This document shows, piece by piece, positions 24,664 to 37,214 of a stretch of DNA of 64,000 nucleotides. The DNA is from Styela clava (Eukaryota > Chordata > Ascidiacea > Stolidobranchia > Styelidae). The notes below the pieces were generated by a model that saw only the letters and a program-made list of their open reading frames with translations, was not told the origin of the DNA and ran no database searches. Where the stretch lies: the NCBI RefSeq assembly GCF_964204865.1, contig NC_135262.1:496001-560000 (forward strand), in the 5' to 3' direction. The translations under genes were made by a program, and so were the position numbers. The first letter of the stretch is position 1; every line of letters starts with the position of its first letter.

Positions 24664-26030
24664 TCAGCCAATAAAGTTGACGACAACAAGATGAAGAACA
24701 ACATGAGCGAATATGAAATCTGCAAATGCTCGCTGAGGTGCGATGTTACGGAATTCTTTACGGTTCTGTGGGTTCACCTGGAGTCGGAGATTTACTGAAA
24801 AAAATTTGATATTCATTCTATGAGAGAAAATAGGTAAAGGGTGAACGAGCGCCATAAGACATATTTTAAAATCCAGTCGTTGTCTCTAGTTCAGTGTAAT
24901 AGAATAAATTCGGACCTCCCGAAGTATGCGCACCAAGATGGCGCACAACCTGAACTCAGGTTGTGTACCAGGTTAGGGTTTAAGTTGTGCGACATCTTGG
25001 TGTGCATACTTCGGGAGTACCGTAAATTCTGCAAGCCAGGATTGTAGAGTTTTGAGTTTTGTCATTGCTGCTGATCGCTGCTGTATATTCAAATTACCTA
25101 CATCAAAATGTGAATTTCCCCTAAATTGGATTCTTGTGATAGAGTTCTCTCAAATCAAGTCACTTACACCCACTCAGAAGTGAAAGAAACAGCTTTGTTC
25201 AAGGCAAAGACGTGAATCAGCATCACAATAAAGCAAACAAACTTACCTGCCAATACAAAAGAAGCGACACATGATATGAATCCGGACAGGAATGAATTGA
25301 AAGGAAATGTTCCCACTAGGGCGCAGTAGACGAACTGTAACACTCCGGTAACGAGAATGTAAACGAGATAACAGTCAATGAGCTGAAAATGAAGAAAAAG
25401 TTGAAAGTCAATTTTTTGATAAAATATGGGAATTTGCGAGAGAGTAAGGACACGAATACCGACCCCAAGACATAATAAAACATGGACTGGAGTCTGCTTC
25501 TTATGAAGACTGTGCATGGCATGGGAATGGTTAGCCAGCTATTTGTGCCAGATGCATGGACTCTATTAGTTGAGGAAGCCCTGAATGAAACAAAGAACGG
25601 TCCCATACCAGGATTGTTAATAGATAAGATCCAACAATTTTAAGAATGAAAAAAATGGTTCACCACCTGACAATTCATTTTATCACTTTTCTCTCTACAT
25701 AAATATGAAAAATTGCTAAGAGTGGGGGACATATGCCATGCACCAGGGGCGTAGCCAGGAATTTTCAAGGGGGGGGGGGTTCTGAAATTTTTATTTGCTG
25801 AGTTATATCGAAACAGCTATCGGGTCAGATCGGGTCAAATGATTTTTTTTTTACATTTCAGAATGGGTTCGACCCGCAACCGTCGTCTTATTGATTAGGT
25901 CGTCTTATTGACCTTCGTCTCAGAATTAATATAAAAAATTAGAACTACATACCTTCAATTTTTGAGGAGTTGAAACTTCATAATCTCTGTGAAACTTTGC
26001 CAAAACAGATAAAACTCCTTCAGAAGACAT
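24664..26030 (-). CDS. DAD1: DAD1, subunit of the oligosaccharyltransferase complex (complete, 3 exons)
   Basis: Exons on the minus strand: 26030-25953 (26 codons, ATG at 26030), 25382-25247, 24794-24664 (stop). Phases 0 and 1 join cleanly to give about 114 residues, against 113 in vertebrates. Family-defining stretches are present: [38 protein letters not shown] and the C-terminus [10 protein letters not shown]. Three hydrophobic segments fit its ER-membrane topology. DAD1 is a small core subunit of the oligosaccharyltransferase that transfers glycan to Asn of nascent proteins; that role is family knowledge. It is convergent with myosin-X. Introns carry a palindromic MITE (24912-25022) and a SINE scrap (about 25510-25590). 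Nothing about the coding sequence looks damaged. Confidence 0.97.
24912..25022. mobile_element. Palindromic MITE in a DAD1 intron
   Basis: The arms CTCCCGAAGTATGCGCACCA and TGGTGTGCATACTTCGGGAG pair almost end to end. Flanked by TAAATTC on both sides. Related copies lie at 26111-26338 and 48629-48768. Confidence 0.85.
25510..25590 (-). repeat. SINE scrap in DAD1 intron
   Basis: The plus strand has TGCATGGACTC and GTTGAGGAAGCC, matching the body of the CCTAT-tailed SINE. Too short to define ends. Confidence 0.45.
25743..25830. mobile_element. Transposon end fragment with G-run
   Basis: CAGGGGCGTAGCCAGGAATT followed by a run of more than ten G is a known style of DNA-transposon terminus. No partner end was found. 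Confidence 0.4.
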
Positions 26031-26110
26031 GATTATTATTTTTATTTATCACTATTTTGGATTCTGTGAAAAAAATAATAAAACAGTGTTTTGGGAAATA
26101 CAGAAATATT

Positions 26111-26338
26111 GGGGCTCCCGAAGTATGCGAACCAAGATGGCGGATATCGGAACGTAACATGGGTAACAAGGTTAGGGTTAGGCTATAATTTTTTTCCAAT
26201 TTTAGCCCTATTATCAGTTCGAAGACTAGCCAAGAGCCTCCCGAAGTATTTATACCTAAAATTATGGCCTAACCCTAACCTAGTACACATATTACATTCC
26301 GATGTCCGCCATCTTGGTTCGCATACTTCGGGAGCCCC
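26111..26338. mobile_element. Palindromic MITE with perfect 8-bp target duplication
   Basis: Flanks GAAATATT at 26103-26110 and 26339-26346. Terminal arms GGGGCTCCCGAAGTATGCGA and their complement pair for more than 30 bp. It sits about 80 bp upstream of the DAD1 ATG, so it could overlap the promoter. Confidence 0.92.
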
Positions 26339-26346
26339 GAAATATT

Positions 26347-27572
26347 ACTTTGTATTCACTATTCAGTGTAGATTTAATAATATTGTTTAGTTATTCAGTT
26401 TTATTGTGATACATATTTATGCACATATCATAAACCAAGTGCCTGGAATTAGAAATTTCAGAATCCCCTGTTTGAAAATTCCTATCAACGTTTCTGCATT
26501 AACCACTTTAATTGAGCAAATGCCGGAGCGCGAGTTGTTCACAACACTAGCTTATGATCGTTTAAATATCTAGAAATCATGGATACGATTTTCATGTATT
26601 GTAAGAGAGAAATAAAGAGATCCAAAATGGACGACATTATCGAAAGATGTTGGGAACGACTGCCCTAGGGGTTAAAGTATTGGACTTAACTTTGCTAGCA
26701 TTGCCGGCTAAAATCTTCGGTTCCTACATGCCCACATCATCCGGTATGAACAGCGTTTTTGTGTATAGTGAGGAAGGAATAAATTGAAAAATGTTGGGTG
26801 TGGTTAACTATGTTGGGATCTTGGGTTCAAATTTCAAAACCCACCATTTCACCCAGGGTTCAATAATTGATGAACCCATGTTAGGATAAGAAAATTCTTG
26901 AAAGACATTTGAGAAAAAAAAGGTTTTAAAAATTCATGATCACTGATGTGTTTACCTGACAGAATTGACAAACCTATGTTGGGGTAAGAATATCCTGACT
27001 GGTCATGCTTCATAAATTTTTTTAAAATTGAAGAATAAATGATGATTAGAAATATGGCAAGCAAAAATAGAGTAAACATTGAGTAAAAGTACATTTAGCC
27101 ATGACTAGACAGCAGTGCTGATGCTGCCAGTCATGTTACAACAGTGTGAATGAGCCCATTATAAAGCGTAAAATCTTAATATGACAGGTTTATGTTTGAA
27201 AAGATGCTCAGGCGCTCACATGGGTAAACATACATAATGTTTTTTTGTTCTTGTTGCTGTGGTATATTTTACGCCGTTTTACCTGGTGCCTTTATTAGTG
27301 CAAGCTAAGCAATAGCCGCATTTTCTTCTCTTGCCTTTCTCGCTGAATTTTTTGTGTGGCACAGCTAGATGTCGGAATTGGATTATATGGCCCACCGACA
27401 ATAAATATTGCACACACCTAACATAAACCTAAAACAGCAAATGAGCAATAACTGGATAGTACTGAATGCAAGATGGCACCACAGGAAACAAAGAAGCAAG
27501 CAGCAGTTGCATTCATATTTTACAGCAATAAGATTCCGCCCAGCCACGCTTCAGTGATAGCTGATTAGAATT
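26347..27572. other. Intergenic, no gene seen
   Basis: A degenerate tRNA-like stretch (TGCCCTAGGGGTTAAAGT then CGGTTCCTAC) lies at about 26650-26740 and may be a SINE head. Otherwise AT-rich sequence without recognisable coding. Confidence 0.5.
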
Positions 27573-29692
27573 TCATCTTTTTCCATTTCTCCTACCACTG
27601 AACAACTTTGTCTGTTTTTTATTTGCTCCTCCCAAAAAAATTTTCATTTCTTTGTTCCTTTTTCTGGGAATTACATCACAGAGCTCGAAATGAACTTCCG
27701 GAAGCACAGTTTGAACGTATTCTATGGTATCAATGAGTGTCGGCCCTTTTATATTTTTATTTGACAGCCATCTTGGCAAGAGAGGTAGCGTCTCTGCTTG
27801 TAATTGTAGATTTATATTACCAAAATCGCATTGTTCTATTGGGATATCAGAGCCACTTCTCAATTCAAATCTTGCTAAAAACGCAAATGGGTCCGTGTCT
27901 TCGTTATTTGAAATCGAAGTTACATCAGAACACTGGTCATTTTCATAATCCTGTGCCAAAGAAGTCTGCTGCAAATATTTTTCTTCTGCAAAATTTGAGA
28001 TTAAATCTTGCGTGTCCATCTCACACTCTGATTCAGAGTTCTCTCTTCTTTCACGATCGTGCGAATAAAATGTTTGATTTTTAGTAGAATCGACTTGACC
28101 ATTATGATTTGAAAAGGAATTAGTTTCGCTTACATGTGAGTAATTCTCCCGAGTTGCGGAATCCAACATATCAAGCGTATTTTTATTTTCTAAATCAGTG
28201 CTCTCTCTACTGCCATCATGAGTATTTAATTCTTCATTTATGTCAGCGTTACAGTCCTCAGACGCTTCATTTCCAGGTAGATGCCGTTGCTGAATCTCAT
28301 TTTCTTCCGTCTCTAGATTTATAATGTCTAGCGTGCTCTCTGAATTAGCATTCTCTTTACTGCTATCGTGTGTGATTGACTGACTGGCTTCAGTTTTCTC
28401 AACTTTGTCTGGAGAAATTGAATGTCTCCCTTTTTCTACTGAGGATAGAAGTTCGAGTGTGTCTACATCCACAGTTCGTTCTGAATTAATCTCTTTAGTG
28501 CCATCTTGTGTATTTGGCTCCTGATTGGGTGAAGTGATATCCTCTTTGCTGCCGTCTGGACATAAACAGAACGATTTGTTAAATTGTTTTGATAAAATAT
28601 TGACAAACTTATGAACAATGTCATATTTGAATCACCGCTTGTTGCCATATTTCAACGCTACCATTGTCAAATTTTAATATTGCCCTTATTGCTTCTTTGG
28701 ACAGTTACAAAATTGGCAAGTCAGAATTTCAATGAGTAAACGACTTCGAGAACTTATGACAACCCTACAGGGGTGTCACATATGAACTAAATATCCAGAT
28801 ACATCCATTCAATATAAAGAATTCTTTAAGTGAGTGATATATTATTGCCCACCACAAATTTATAATCTGTTTTATTTTTGGTTAAAAAAGTTAAAAGGTG
28901 GCATTAACAGGGTGGTATGCCATGATTGAGTATTATAATAAGGCAACCACGGCGATGTGGCACATCATGCTAAGCGTTAAGCATACAGGTTTTTCACCTC
29001 TGTCACGCTAGCGAAATCCTGCTGCTCAAAAATACGATGTCATAAAAAGTGTTTCATTATAAAATTTATGAATGAAAAATAATTTAATTGCACTAAGCAA
29101 ATGAGGTCTAAAATTTCGTTAGGGTTAGGGTTTCCGTGGCTATCGATTAGAAGTACTTCGCAAAGTAGGAACAAACACACTTTTATGACATCGTATATTT
29201 TTTATACTACTCCCATACCCGACATGAACTGGTAGGCAGACGAGAGGCTGTGGTATGCCATATGATTGAGCCGTCTTGATGGTTTTGCTCTTATCCTGAA
29301 TCCTATCCCAACCAAAGTTAATTTCGTCTATGTAAGTTATATGAATAAGTTGGATAAATAAATCGTTGATGAGAGACCAATCGCTTTTTTACTATTTTGT
29401 GAGGGTTGCCTCATAATTGGAAAAGTAGGCCTACTTTGAGATGCCTACCTCTACTGCCATCGTGTGTATCCGTCTCTTTTTCCTCTCCAATTAATTCCGA
29501 GTTCAGAGAAGTATTCATGATATTTTCATTTGGGGTCGGGACTTCCTTTTTGAAAATATTTTCCGCAATGTGAAATGCTGATTGTAGACTATGTACAGCA
29601 TTAGTAGAAACGTAAGCTTCTCTGTCATCAGCAAGATCTTCCGCAATATATGAGATCCCGACTGGACGAAGAAATGACGGCTTATCTTCCAT
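27573..29692 (-). CDS. Unrecognised acidic, Ser/Asp/Glu-rich repeat protein (two exons)
   Basis: Exon 1 is 29692-29449 (ATG at 29692, in-frame TAA five codons upstream); exon 2 is 28555-27573 with stop. Donor and acceptor join in phase 1 and the frame is open for about 408 residues. The N-terminal 80 residues are mixed. The middle (about 75-300) is very acidic and built around recurring short motifs such as THDGSRE, HDSSKEN, TQDGTKE and DGSKED. The last about 110 residues are more ordered-looking (DPFAFLARFELRSGSD, then LPEVHFELCDVIPRKR) and end in a Lys/Arg-rich tail that could be a nuclear signal. I do not recognise a family. An uninterrupted 327-codon exon with consistent splicing and repeated motifs supports a real gene. 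The intron holds SINE pieces at about 28925-29012 and 29215-29312. Confidence 0.6.
29215..29312 (+). repeat. CCTAT-family SINE, 3' part
   Basis: CCCGACATGAACTGGTAGGC and GCCATATGATTGAGCCGTC match the family body, ending ATCCTATCCC. In the intron of the acidic protein gene; a head-like piece of the same family lies at about 28950-29012. Confidence 0.65.
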
Positions 29693-29699
29693 TTCTATG

Positions 29700-31985
29700 A
29701 CATATTAAGCTAAGCTTTCAAGGGTATAGGATAGAAAAGAGGTATGTATTATGCCGAATAAAAAATAGGTAGATATTGCCTATACCATGAAGAGTCCAAC
29801 CAGGGGCGTTTCGAATAATGATGCCCCTTATGCCGCTAGGTACCGTCCCGTACCTAACTTCAAAAATATTTTAGATGTTTTTGTTGACTACATGCAGACA
29901 TGAGAATGAATAAATGAAAGTTCAAGTAAGAGTGAAACCTTTATATCACACTAATTAACTCATCAAACTGAGCTATAAACTCACATGTCAGCATGTGTAA
30001 GATCGAACTCTATCGATCGAACTTTATCTGCTGCCCCCACATCGTGCTGCCCGGTGCAGCTGCCCCTACTACCGCTACCGTACTCTCTCTTTGGCCCCCA
30101 TCAACAAATATCTGGCTAACTAATCCCATATCGGTACCGGTACCCGACATGGACTAGTTACTAGTACCCGTACGGTAACCGGCCGTGGTTCGCCGTATGA
30201 GTCACCCGCCTTATCCTGTTATCGGCTCTATCTCCCTGGAATAAATACCGGTAGGTGATCCCGGATTCTCGTCACCTTATCACATTCTGACATTACAGCA
30301 TTATATTACACCTACACACGTTGTCTTTGGATAATATCGAATTGGTCCTTATTAGCCTGAGTATTTTAAAAGTATACAACAGCCCGAAAGTTCATTACGG
30401 TGAATTTGCGTATTTTTTGAGTGTTTATTTCTGGGCCAAGCCTTGTTTAACAAGATTTGTGTTTTTTTTTGTGAATGCGTGTTGGTGAGCGGGCACATGA
30501 TACTTTTTTAAAGGTTTTGCTTGCTTTCCAGAATTCTCCATTTTTAGTTTGTTTATATTGTCAGATTGCGGAGTTTTCAAAATAAACTATCTATCTACCT
30601 ATCCGATTCTACACTTGACACGAATCTCACATCAAAGTTGTGCACACGTATACCTAAATCGCTACAGCAATTTTTGTGTGAATGATTGACAGCTACCGAT
30701 GCGCTCCAGTGCACTTCCCTATACGGCTGTTGTTGGTGCGGCCAGAGACAATGCATAACAACAAGACGTCAAGCTGCCTTTGTTTAATCATTATAATTCA
30801 ACGTGAATCTGTTGGCCACGATCTGACACCTAGTGGTAGTTTACTACTTACCGTCGTCTGCACAACTTTTTCGCAGCGGAACGCGGGCAGACTGGCGTTT
30901 TCAGTAAGAAAACCTTGATGAATCTTTGCAATAATGGAGAACAAGTATGCGGGAAGTGGTAGAGAAAGGCGTTAATGGTAAGATATACCGGAATATCATC
31001 ACACGAAAAGCATCTGTTCAAAATATCATCAAGAAAAGCCTCAAATGGTGAGGCACTGTACCGGTATCAATGGACCTAGCCTATGCCAGAAACAGCCGTG
31101 GACCAAATTAGCAATAGCGATCAAGTCGTTCGCCGTAAGTAGTTTTGGGTCTAAATTAATTTAGTTACCGATGTTTTTGTATCATATAGTTTGCTCATTC
31201 GGTATTCATATCCAGCTGCACCAGGACATTAAATTACTCCATACGGTATGTTAACGCAGCTGGTTTACAAATAAGTAATATAGTTGTTTTGCAGATATTC
31301 ATCATTCAGGTTTAGTGAACCAGAGTAACTGTTCAATACGCTGCGGTACAGTTGGTCTGCATGTTCAGTTTTTCAAAAAAAATGGGGAAACTGAACATCA
31401 GATATATTCAGAACAGGTGTAAAGTTTTAAGAGTTGTATTTGTATCCATTTGCTCTTAGAAATTGGTGAGATTGATGGACAGCCTGCTTGGTTAACAAAA
31501 ATAGCAAAATATAATGACATGATCAAACATTTTAAGATATATGTACAATAATTGACTGTCGATGCATGTGTATTGTACTGGTAAAATGTTTATTAATATA
31601 TTCCAATGAAAAAATAGTTTTCGGTAATAAACCGTTCGCAATGCCAAAAGATTGTTCGCAATGCCAAAAGATTTCAAGTAATGAACACAATTTTATGCTG
31701 TTTTATTTGCCCCAGATTTCAAAATAATAACTTCAAAAATTTATTTACATAGGCTACCTAAGCTATGTTATATCGAGTATATAGAAGTTTTTTATTCATA
31801 TCATCTCCAAGGTTTCCAAATTTGAGAAGAATATGTTATACAATATCGTTATTTTGTTATTAATAAAATATGATTATAATATTGTCATAAATCATCAAAA
31901 ACCTCACAGAGAAATGACTTCATATTAGATTTCTTACAGGATACGTTACGTCACGTTTTTAGGTATTTTGCTTAGTAGATATCAT
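29700..31985. other. Intergenic, no gene supported
   Basis: Contains a SINE copy at 30105-30275 and short GGTACC/CCGGTA-rich stretches. Open frames here are short and resemble nothing I know. Confidence 0.45.
30105..30275 (+). repeat. CCTAT-family SINE, 5'-truncated, with a GGTACC expansion
   Basis: CTAACTAATCCCATA and CCCGACATGGACTAGT match the family; GGTACCGGTACC is inserted between family segments. Confidence 0.65.
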
Positions 31986-31989
31986 GTTA

Positions 31990-32200
31990 ATCAGTAATCA
32001 GTAATTTATTTCTTCACCAAGCTGAAAGTACGAATTATACATACACAAATAAAGGAAATATAAAAGACCGCATTCCAGGGTGAAAGGAGACGCCGAAAAC
32101 CAATTCTGGTTATCGAGCGGCGGCACCCTCGGGGAAGTCTAACAAAAACGTGATAAATATAATTAAATCGAACAAAATATATTACTTAATAAATAAATAA
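31990..32200 (-). mobile_element. Non-LTR retrotransposon 3' end
   Basis: The plus strand starts AATCAGTAATCAGTAATTTA and continues through CTGGTTATCGAGCGGCGGCA. Same 3'-end family as 20240-20420 and 35095-35226. It could be the far 3' end of the element at 33251, which would imply a 3' UTR of over 1 kb; this is unproven. Confidence 0.6.
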
Positions 32201-33250
32201 AGAAACGCAATCGATGCGTCAAGGCGACCCGGTGAAAACCAAGCAATCGCCGTTTAAAAATAAGAAAATCGACTCCATGCACCACAGTCTAGGTAACCAT
32301 GGAAATTATTAAGTGAACCAAACAGACTTGCAGCGTTGTCATGGCAGGTAAATAGTTCGGCTACGGTAAAGTGCAACACAAGTCGATTGTGTGCATATAA
32401 GTGTCCAGATTGAAATAAAACTGGATGTTAAGAGTACACAAATTGTAAAAGTATAGAATACCGTACCAATCAAGTATGCAAATAACAAAATATTGACACT
32501 TTGAGGCAGAAACAAGCTAAGAGTGTAAAAGCTAAAATGTTGACCTGGACTAACAAGTGTTTTGATGCTGGAGTCAAAGATTCACATACGGAAATTGTAT
32601 AGACATGAGGAAAATATACATCGAAATATTCAGCAGTATTAATACAACACAATGAAGTGAGTATCATACCATAGAAGTAGACTAGGAAAATTTACAAAAA
32701 AAATTAAGTTAATCAAAAGGATAAAAACAATTGACCTGGATCACTGTTACCGAAGCATTATAAATAGTAAAAACAAATACAACATTAGGCTTGACTGCCC
32801 ATAATGAAAGTGATCAGAAGGATGCCAATTAAGTTTGGATCCCAGTTGAGGCATGTAAAATGGCATGGTAACAATAAGTGTACTTATGGGCATTGGACTG
32901 TAGGCATGAATTTAACAATTGGCAGTTAACAGAATAGATATCAAGAAATTACACACTAAATAGGAGACCAAGATCATTGAGGAGCGGGCTCAATAGTAGG
33001 GCAAAAAGCATGCAATATTTTTTTGTTATATAATTTTAGTAATATAATTTTTGGCTTTACCTCAACCCACAATGTGTTGGTGACAGAAATACTTGTCAAG
33101 TGGCTTGTGCCCATCAGTATGGAATACACAATTAAAATTATAAGCTAAAATACAATACGAATATTTACACGAGACATTGTTTTGTTACAGGTGATTTGGA
33201 TCGAGACAAATGATGAGCTGGCAATGACGAAAAGATTTGCTGGGACAACA
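32201..33250. other. No gene seen
   Basis: AT-rich sequence; may include 3' untranslated sequence of the retrotransposon that follows on the minus strand. Confidence 0.4.
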
Positions 33251-35862
33251 TCAACTGGATGTAGAGGCAGTGGAAAGGTAAAGGGAGCGCATGAATTTTT
33301 TGTATTTGAATTTGAAAGTGTCATAACTACAGTTACGTAAGTTTAAGGGAATATTATTCCAAGTTACCACACCTTTATATTTCAAGGAGTTTTGGGATTT
33401 GCTTAGAGAAAATCTGGGTACAAATAAATTAGACCTTGTCGAAGAGCGTGTGTTATGATCATGCACTTTACTGAGCGAAACAAAATAATCGTCGAAAGCA
33501 GCGGGCAAATGGTTGCTATGAAACTGATGCATGACCTTGGAAATCTCTAGTTGATAGATATCGGCTAATTTTAACACCCTGGTCTTATAGTATAGGGTGT
33601 TTAAGTTAGATCGAATGGGTGCTCTGGAGAGAATTCTAACTGCTCTATTTTGTAAAACTTCCAAACTGTGCAACGCTGATTGTGTGGCGGAGCCCCATGC
33701 AGTTATAGCATACTGTATATGAGACTGGAAAAGTGCGAAGTATATGGTTCGGAGAGTTGAGTCCTGGACGTAATGTCTGAGCTTACCCAGGATTCCAACT
33801 GCTCTTGACAGTCTCTTATGCAGTTCAGTAGTATGAGTGTTCCAATTTAGTTTGTCGTCAATAAGAAGCCCAAGATATTTGAAAGAGTGGACAATTTCGA
33901 GTGTGACACCCCTGATTTTAATTGAAAAGTTTTCATGTCTGGTTCGAGTTTTAGGACCAAACAACATAACTTTAGATTTTTTAACATTCACAGTAAGTTT
34001 ATTGCATACCATCCAATTATACACTTTGTTAATTTCAGTGTTCACCTCGGCTTGCAGTGAGATTAGATTCTTTGCACTGTCGAGCAGACAGGCATCATCG
34101 GCGAAGAGTTTGCTCAAGAAATTTGAACAATTTGAAAGATCGTTTATGAAGATTAAAAAATTCAAAGGTCCTAATACGCTACCTTGTGGAATTCCGTAAT
34201 GGATGGGTAATAACGAAGACCTGTGAGAATCTAACTCCACATATTGATAACGTCCGGACAGGTAATCATTTAATAACTTGCCTGCGACACCTCGAAAGCC
34301 AAAATATCTAAGTTTTTGAGAGAGAATAGCATGGTCGACAGTATCAAAAGCTTTTTTCAGATCTAAGAAAGTACAACAGACGAATTCCCCTTTGTCAAGT
34401 TTATCATAAATAAATGAAGTTAAGTCCAAGATAGCGTGGCTGGTCGAGTGATTGCTTTGGAATCCAAATTGACATTTATTGATCAAGTTAAATTTTTTAC
34501 AAAAATTCAGCATTCGACTATGAATTAATTTTTCTAAAATGATGCCTAGGGAGGGTAAAATGGAAATTGGTCGGTAATTTGACGGGTCATTTCTTTTGCC
34601 ATTTTTAAATATTGGTTTCACTCTGGCAATCTTTAACGATGAAGGAAAAAAACCTAATTTAAAAGATGAGTTGAAAAAATGACACAGAGTTGGCGATATG
34701 ATATCAGCGACTTGTTTTAGAAAGTAAGTTGGAATACCATCTGGGCCAACTGCTTTTCCATTTTTCAGGTTCAATATGGTTTGAAGAATCTCTGTATGTG
34801 TCGTTGGCTCCAGGAAAAAGGTGTTTTGCAGCGGAACACCCAAAAAATCGGTAGAAGGGTTAGAGCTACCAGGGATGTTATTCGCAAGTTTCTTTCTTAC
34901 CGTTGAGAAGAATTCATTAAATTCACTGGCCATCATGATGGGGTCTGTCACTGTGGTACCATTTTCGAGTTTCAATTCTGAGATGGATGTATCATCTCTG
35001 GACTTAGTCTTAATGATCTCGTTAATAGTTTTCCAAGTTTGTTTGATATCTCCCCGGTTATTCTCGAGGGCATAGCGATAATGCAGTTGTTTCGCAGCTC
35101 GATAACCAGTTTTGGTTCCCCGCGGCTTCCCTTCCCCAGTAATTTAAATATCATTTTTTCTATATATTTTTGCATGTGTTTCTTGTTTTTTACTGGTTGG
35201 AAAAAATAAACTTGACTTGACTTGACTTTCGATTTTCTCTGCAAGTGCATTAAGATATTTTTATATTTTTTGAAGTGGAGACGCTGAAGTGTATTACCTT
35301 TCAAAAAAATTTTTTTGAACATATTATTTTTGTGAATGATGGACTTGCGAATTCCCTTAGTGATCCACGGTTTGGAGTATAATTTATTTTCTCTTCGTGA
35401 TAGGGGTCTTAATGGAGCGTGTTTGTTTATTAACCATTTCATTTGACCCAGGAAATCATCAAAAGAGCTATTGAAATTTTCTCTAGTAAGAGTAACACTC
35501 ATGTAATTATTACACATTGATTCAATTTCAGATCTAAAAGAGTCGTTACAAAATTTAGTCATATCTCGCTTCATTCGGATCTTTGTTTTTGTGCCAATAT
35601 TCATACCCGAAATTGTACACATTACTGGAAAGTGGTCGGTGAGATCGCTAAGTAAAATAAAGGATGAGGAACAATGGTTTATGGCGTTTGTATAAATATG
35701 ATCGATGAGGGTTTGGGAGGATGGCGTGACTCGAGTAGGTTTTGTGATCAATGGAAATACGAAATAGGACGTCAGCATATCTAAATAGTTGGTGGTGGAT
35801 TTATCATGGGTGTTAAGTAGGTTGATATTAAAGTCACCCAGAATGTTAATTAGATTAGACTA
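33251..35862 (-). mobile_element. 5'-truncated non-LTR retrotransposon (endonuclease C-part plus reverse transcriptase)
   Basis: Reading on the minus strand from 35862 the frame begins inside an endonuclease (GDFN active-site motif near 35840, then SDLTDHFPV), then a linker, then a reverse transcriptase with NYRPISILPSLG, GIPQGSVLGPL and the catalytic FADD. The stop is at 33251. The single reading frame is broken only by a 132-bp insertion at 35095-35226. The motifs point to a CR1/L2/jockey-type element; I cannot assign the clade by eye. 5' truncation is usual for target-primed insertions. Confidence 0.93.
35095..35226 (+). mobile_element. Nested retrotransposon 3' tail with 5-bp target duplication
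   Basis: Flanked by TTTCG at 35090-35094 and 35227-35231. It ends GGTTGGAAAAAATAAACTTG with repeated CTTGA and starts CAGCTCGATAACCAG, aligned in reverse with 32096-32130. Removing it with one flank copy rejoins the host element's frame. Confidence 0.85.
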
Positions 35863-36285
35863 CTGCCAGGTACAGTATGAATCATTAAAAATACAGTATT
35901 TTCTGTCGTATAGGTGCCATTGAAATCTTTTGAAACCGTGAGGCTACATGGCTACTCTGCAGTAAAATACAGGTTCGGTACTGCGTAACGTACGGGTGGC
36001 AGCCATTTTAAATCAACAAGTAGTAAGTTAATACCTCTTTTGTCAATCAGATAAATTTGTCAAACCCTCTTCGAATTCATCAGAATAAATATGAAAACTC
36101 CATTCCGTACTTCTGACAACGAAAAAGCGCGGTAACAACGCTAGCGCTCTCCGTGGAAAGTCCAAAGTAGTAAACTCCCACTAGATGGTGTAGGTGACGA
36201 CGTAAAAGTATGGTGCTTGTCATCTTGTTGTTATGTAAAATCTATGGTGTGGCTGATCGTGCTCAAAGTGACTATACACCCACTT

Positions 36286-36480
36286 TGATTCAGATTCAGA
36301 TATTTATTTTCGTCATGCAAAAAACAATGCGCGATATGAAAAATGAATAAATAATATAATGTAACAAAATGTCAAATGGATATCGGCTTGTTGCAGTTGA
36401 CGCGGAGTCGCGAAAAGACTCATAGAGTCATCTAGTCAGCGACACCTTGTAGCTGAAATTAAGCAGCAAATATAAGAAAC
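36286..36480 (-). mobile_element. Non-LTR retrotransposon 3' end with GATTCA-type tail
   Basis: TTTGATTCAGATTCAGATAT followed by TTTATTTTCGTCATGC on the plus strand: the minus strand therefore ends in a short tandem repeat after AATAAATA, as in the other 3'-end fragments here. Confidence 0.5.
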
Positions 36481-37214
36481 GGGACACTCAATATTACACA
36501 TTAACTTAACAAATTAACACGATCATACAAAAAGACAAAAAAATAAATAGAACTCAATATTACACATTGGCTTAATTGGACACAATCATTCGAAAAATGA
36601 AAAACAACAAGGAAAACCTGAGTAACTACGGGATGCCACAATCCCTGTGGAATGATTAACAAACATGAAATAGGCTATAATCATACAAGAAAAAGAGCGG
36701 CAAAACATGCGAAATAAACCACGGAATGCCACAATGACTTTGGAATAAAAAAAGATTACTTTTAAATAAAACACAAGACAGATAAAAAACATCAACAAAT
36801 CGAAAATACACCACGGAATGTCATGACGGACGCAACAGCGACATCTATAAAATGGTTATGCCTCGTTGAGTACGGAGCACAGCGAAATAGCGTTATGACT
36901 CAGCGTTCAGTCTACACCAAGATGGCGTACCCAGCAACGGGAGTTTGCTGCTAGGGTTGAATTTGTGGGTCCTTTTTGTTATAGCGATTGCTAGTAAATT
37001 ATTGGCTCTACAGATTAGTGCAGAATGAATTATGAGATCTGCATACTTCGTGTCGATTGCACTGGGCTGAAAATAGTAAGGAAATACCAGGACACAATAT
37101 GCAGACAGAAGAAAATGGCAAGTTTCAAAAAGATGGATGGATATAGAAAACAACAGAAGGTAATGTTTTCAGATCAATGACAACTAGGCCTATAGGCATC
37201 AAGATATAGGCTTT
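36481..37214. other. No gene seen
   Basis: Contains short recurring phrases (CACGGAATGCCACAATGAC and CGGGATGCCACAATCCC types at about 36630, 36720 and 36810) that suggest a decayed tandem repeat of about 90 bp. Confidence 0.4.

Noticed and set aside
34821..35075. Plus-strand open frame of 84 codons
   Set aside because: Antisense shadow of the retrotransposon linker and reverse transcriptase.
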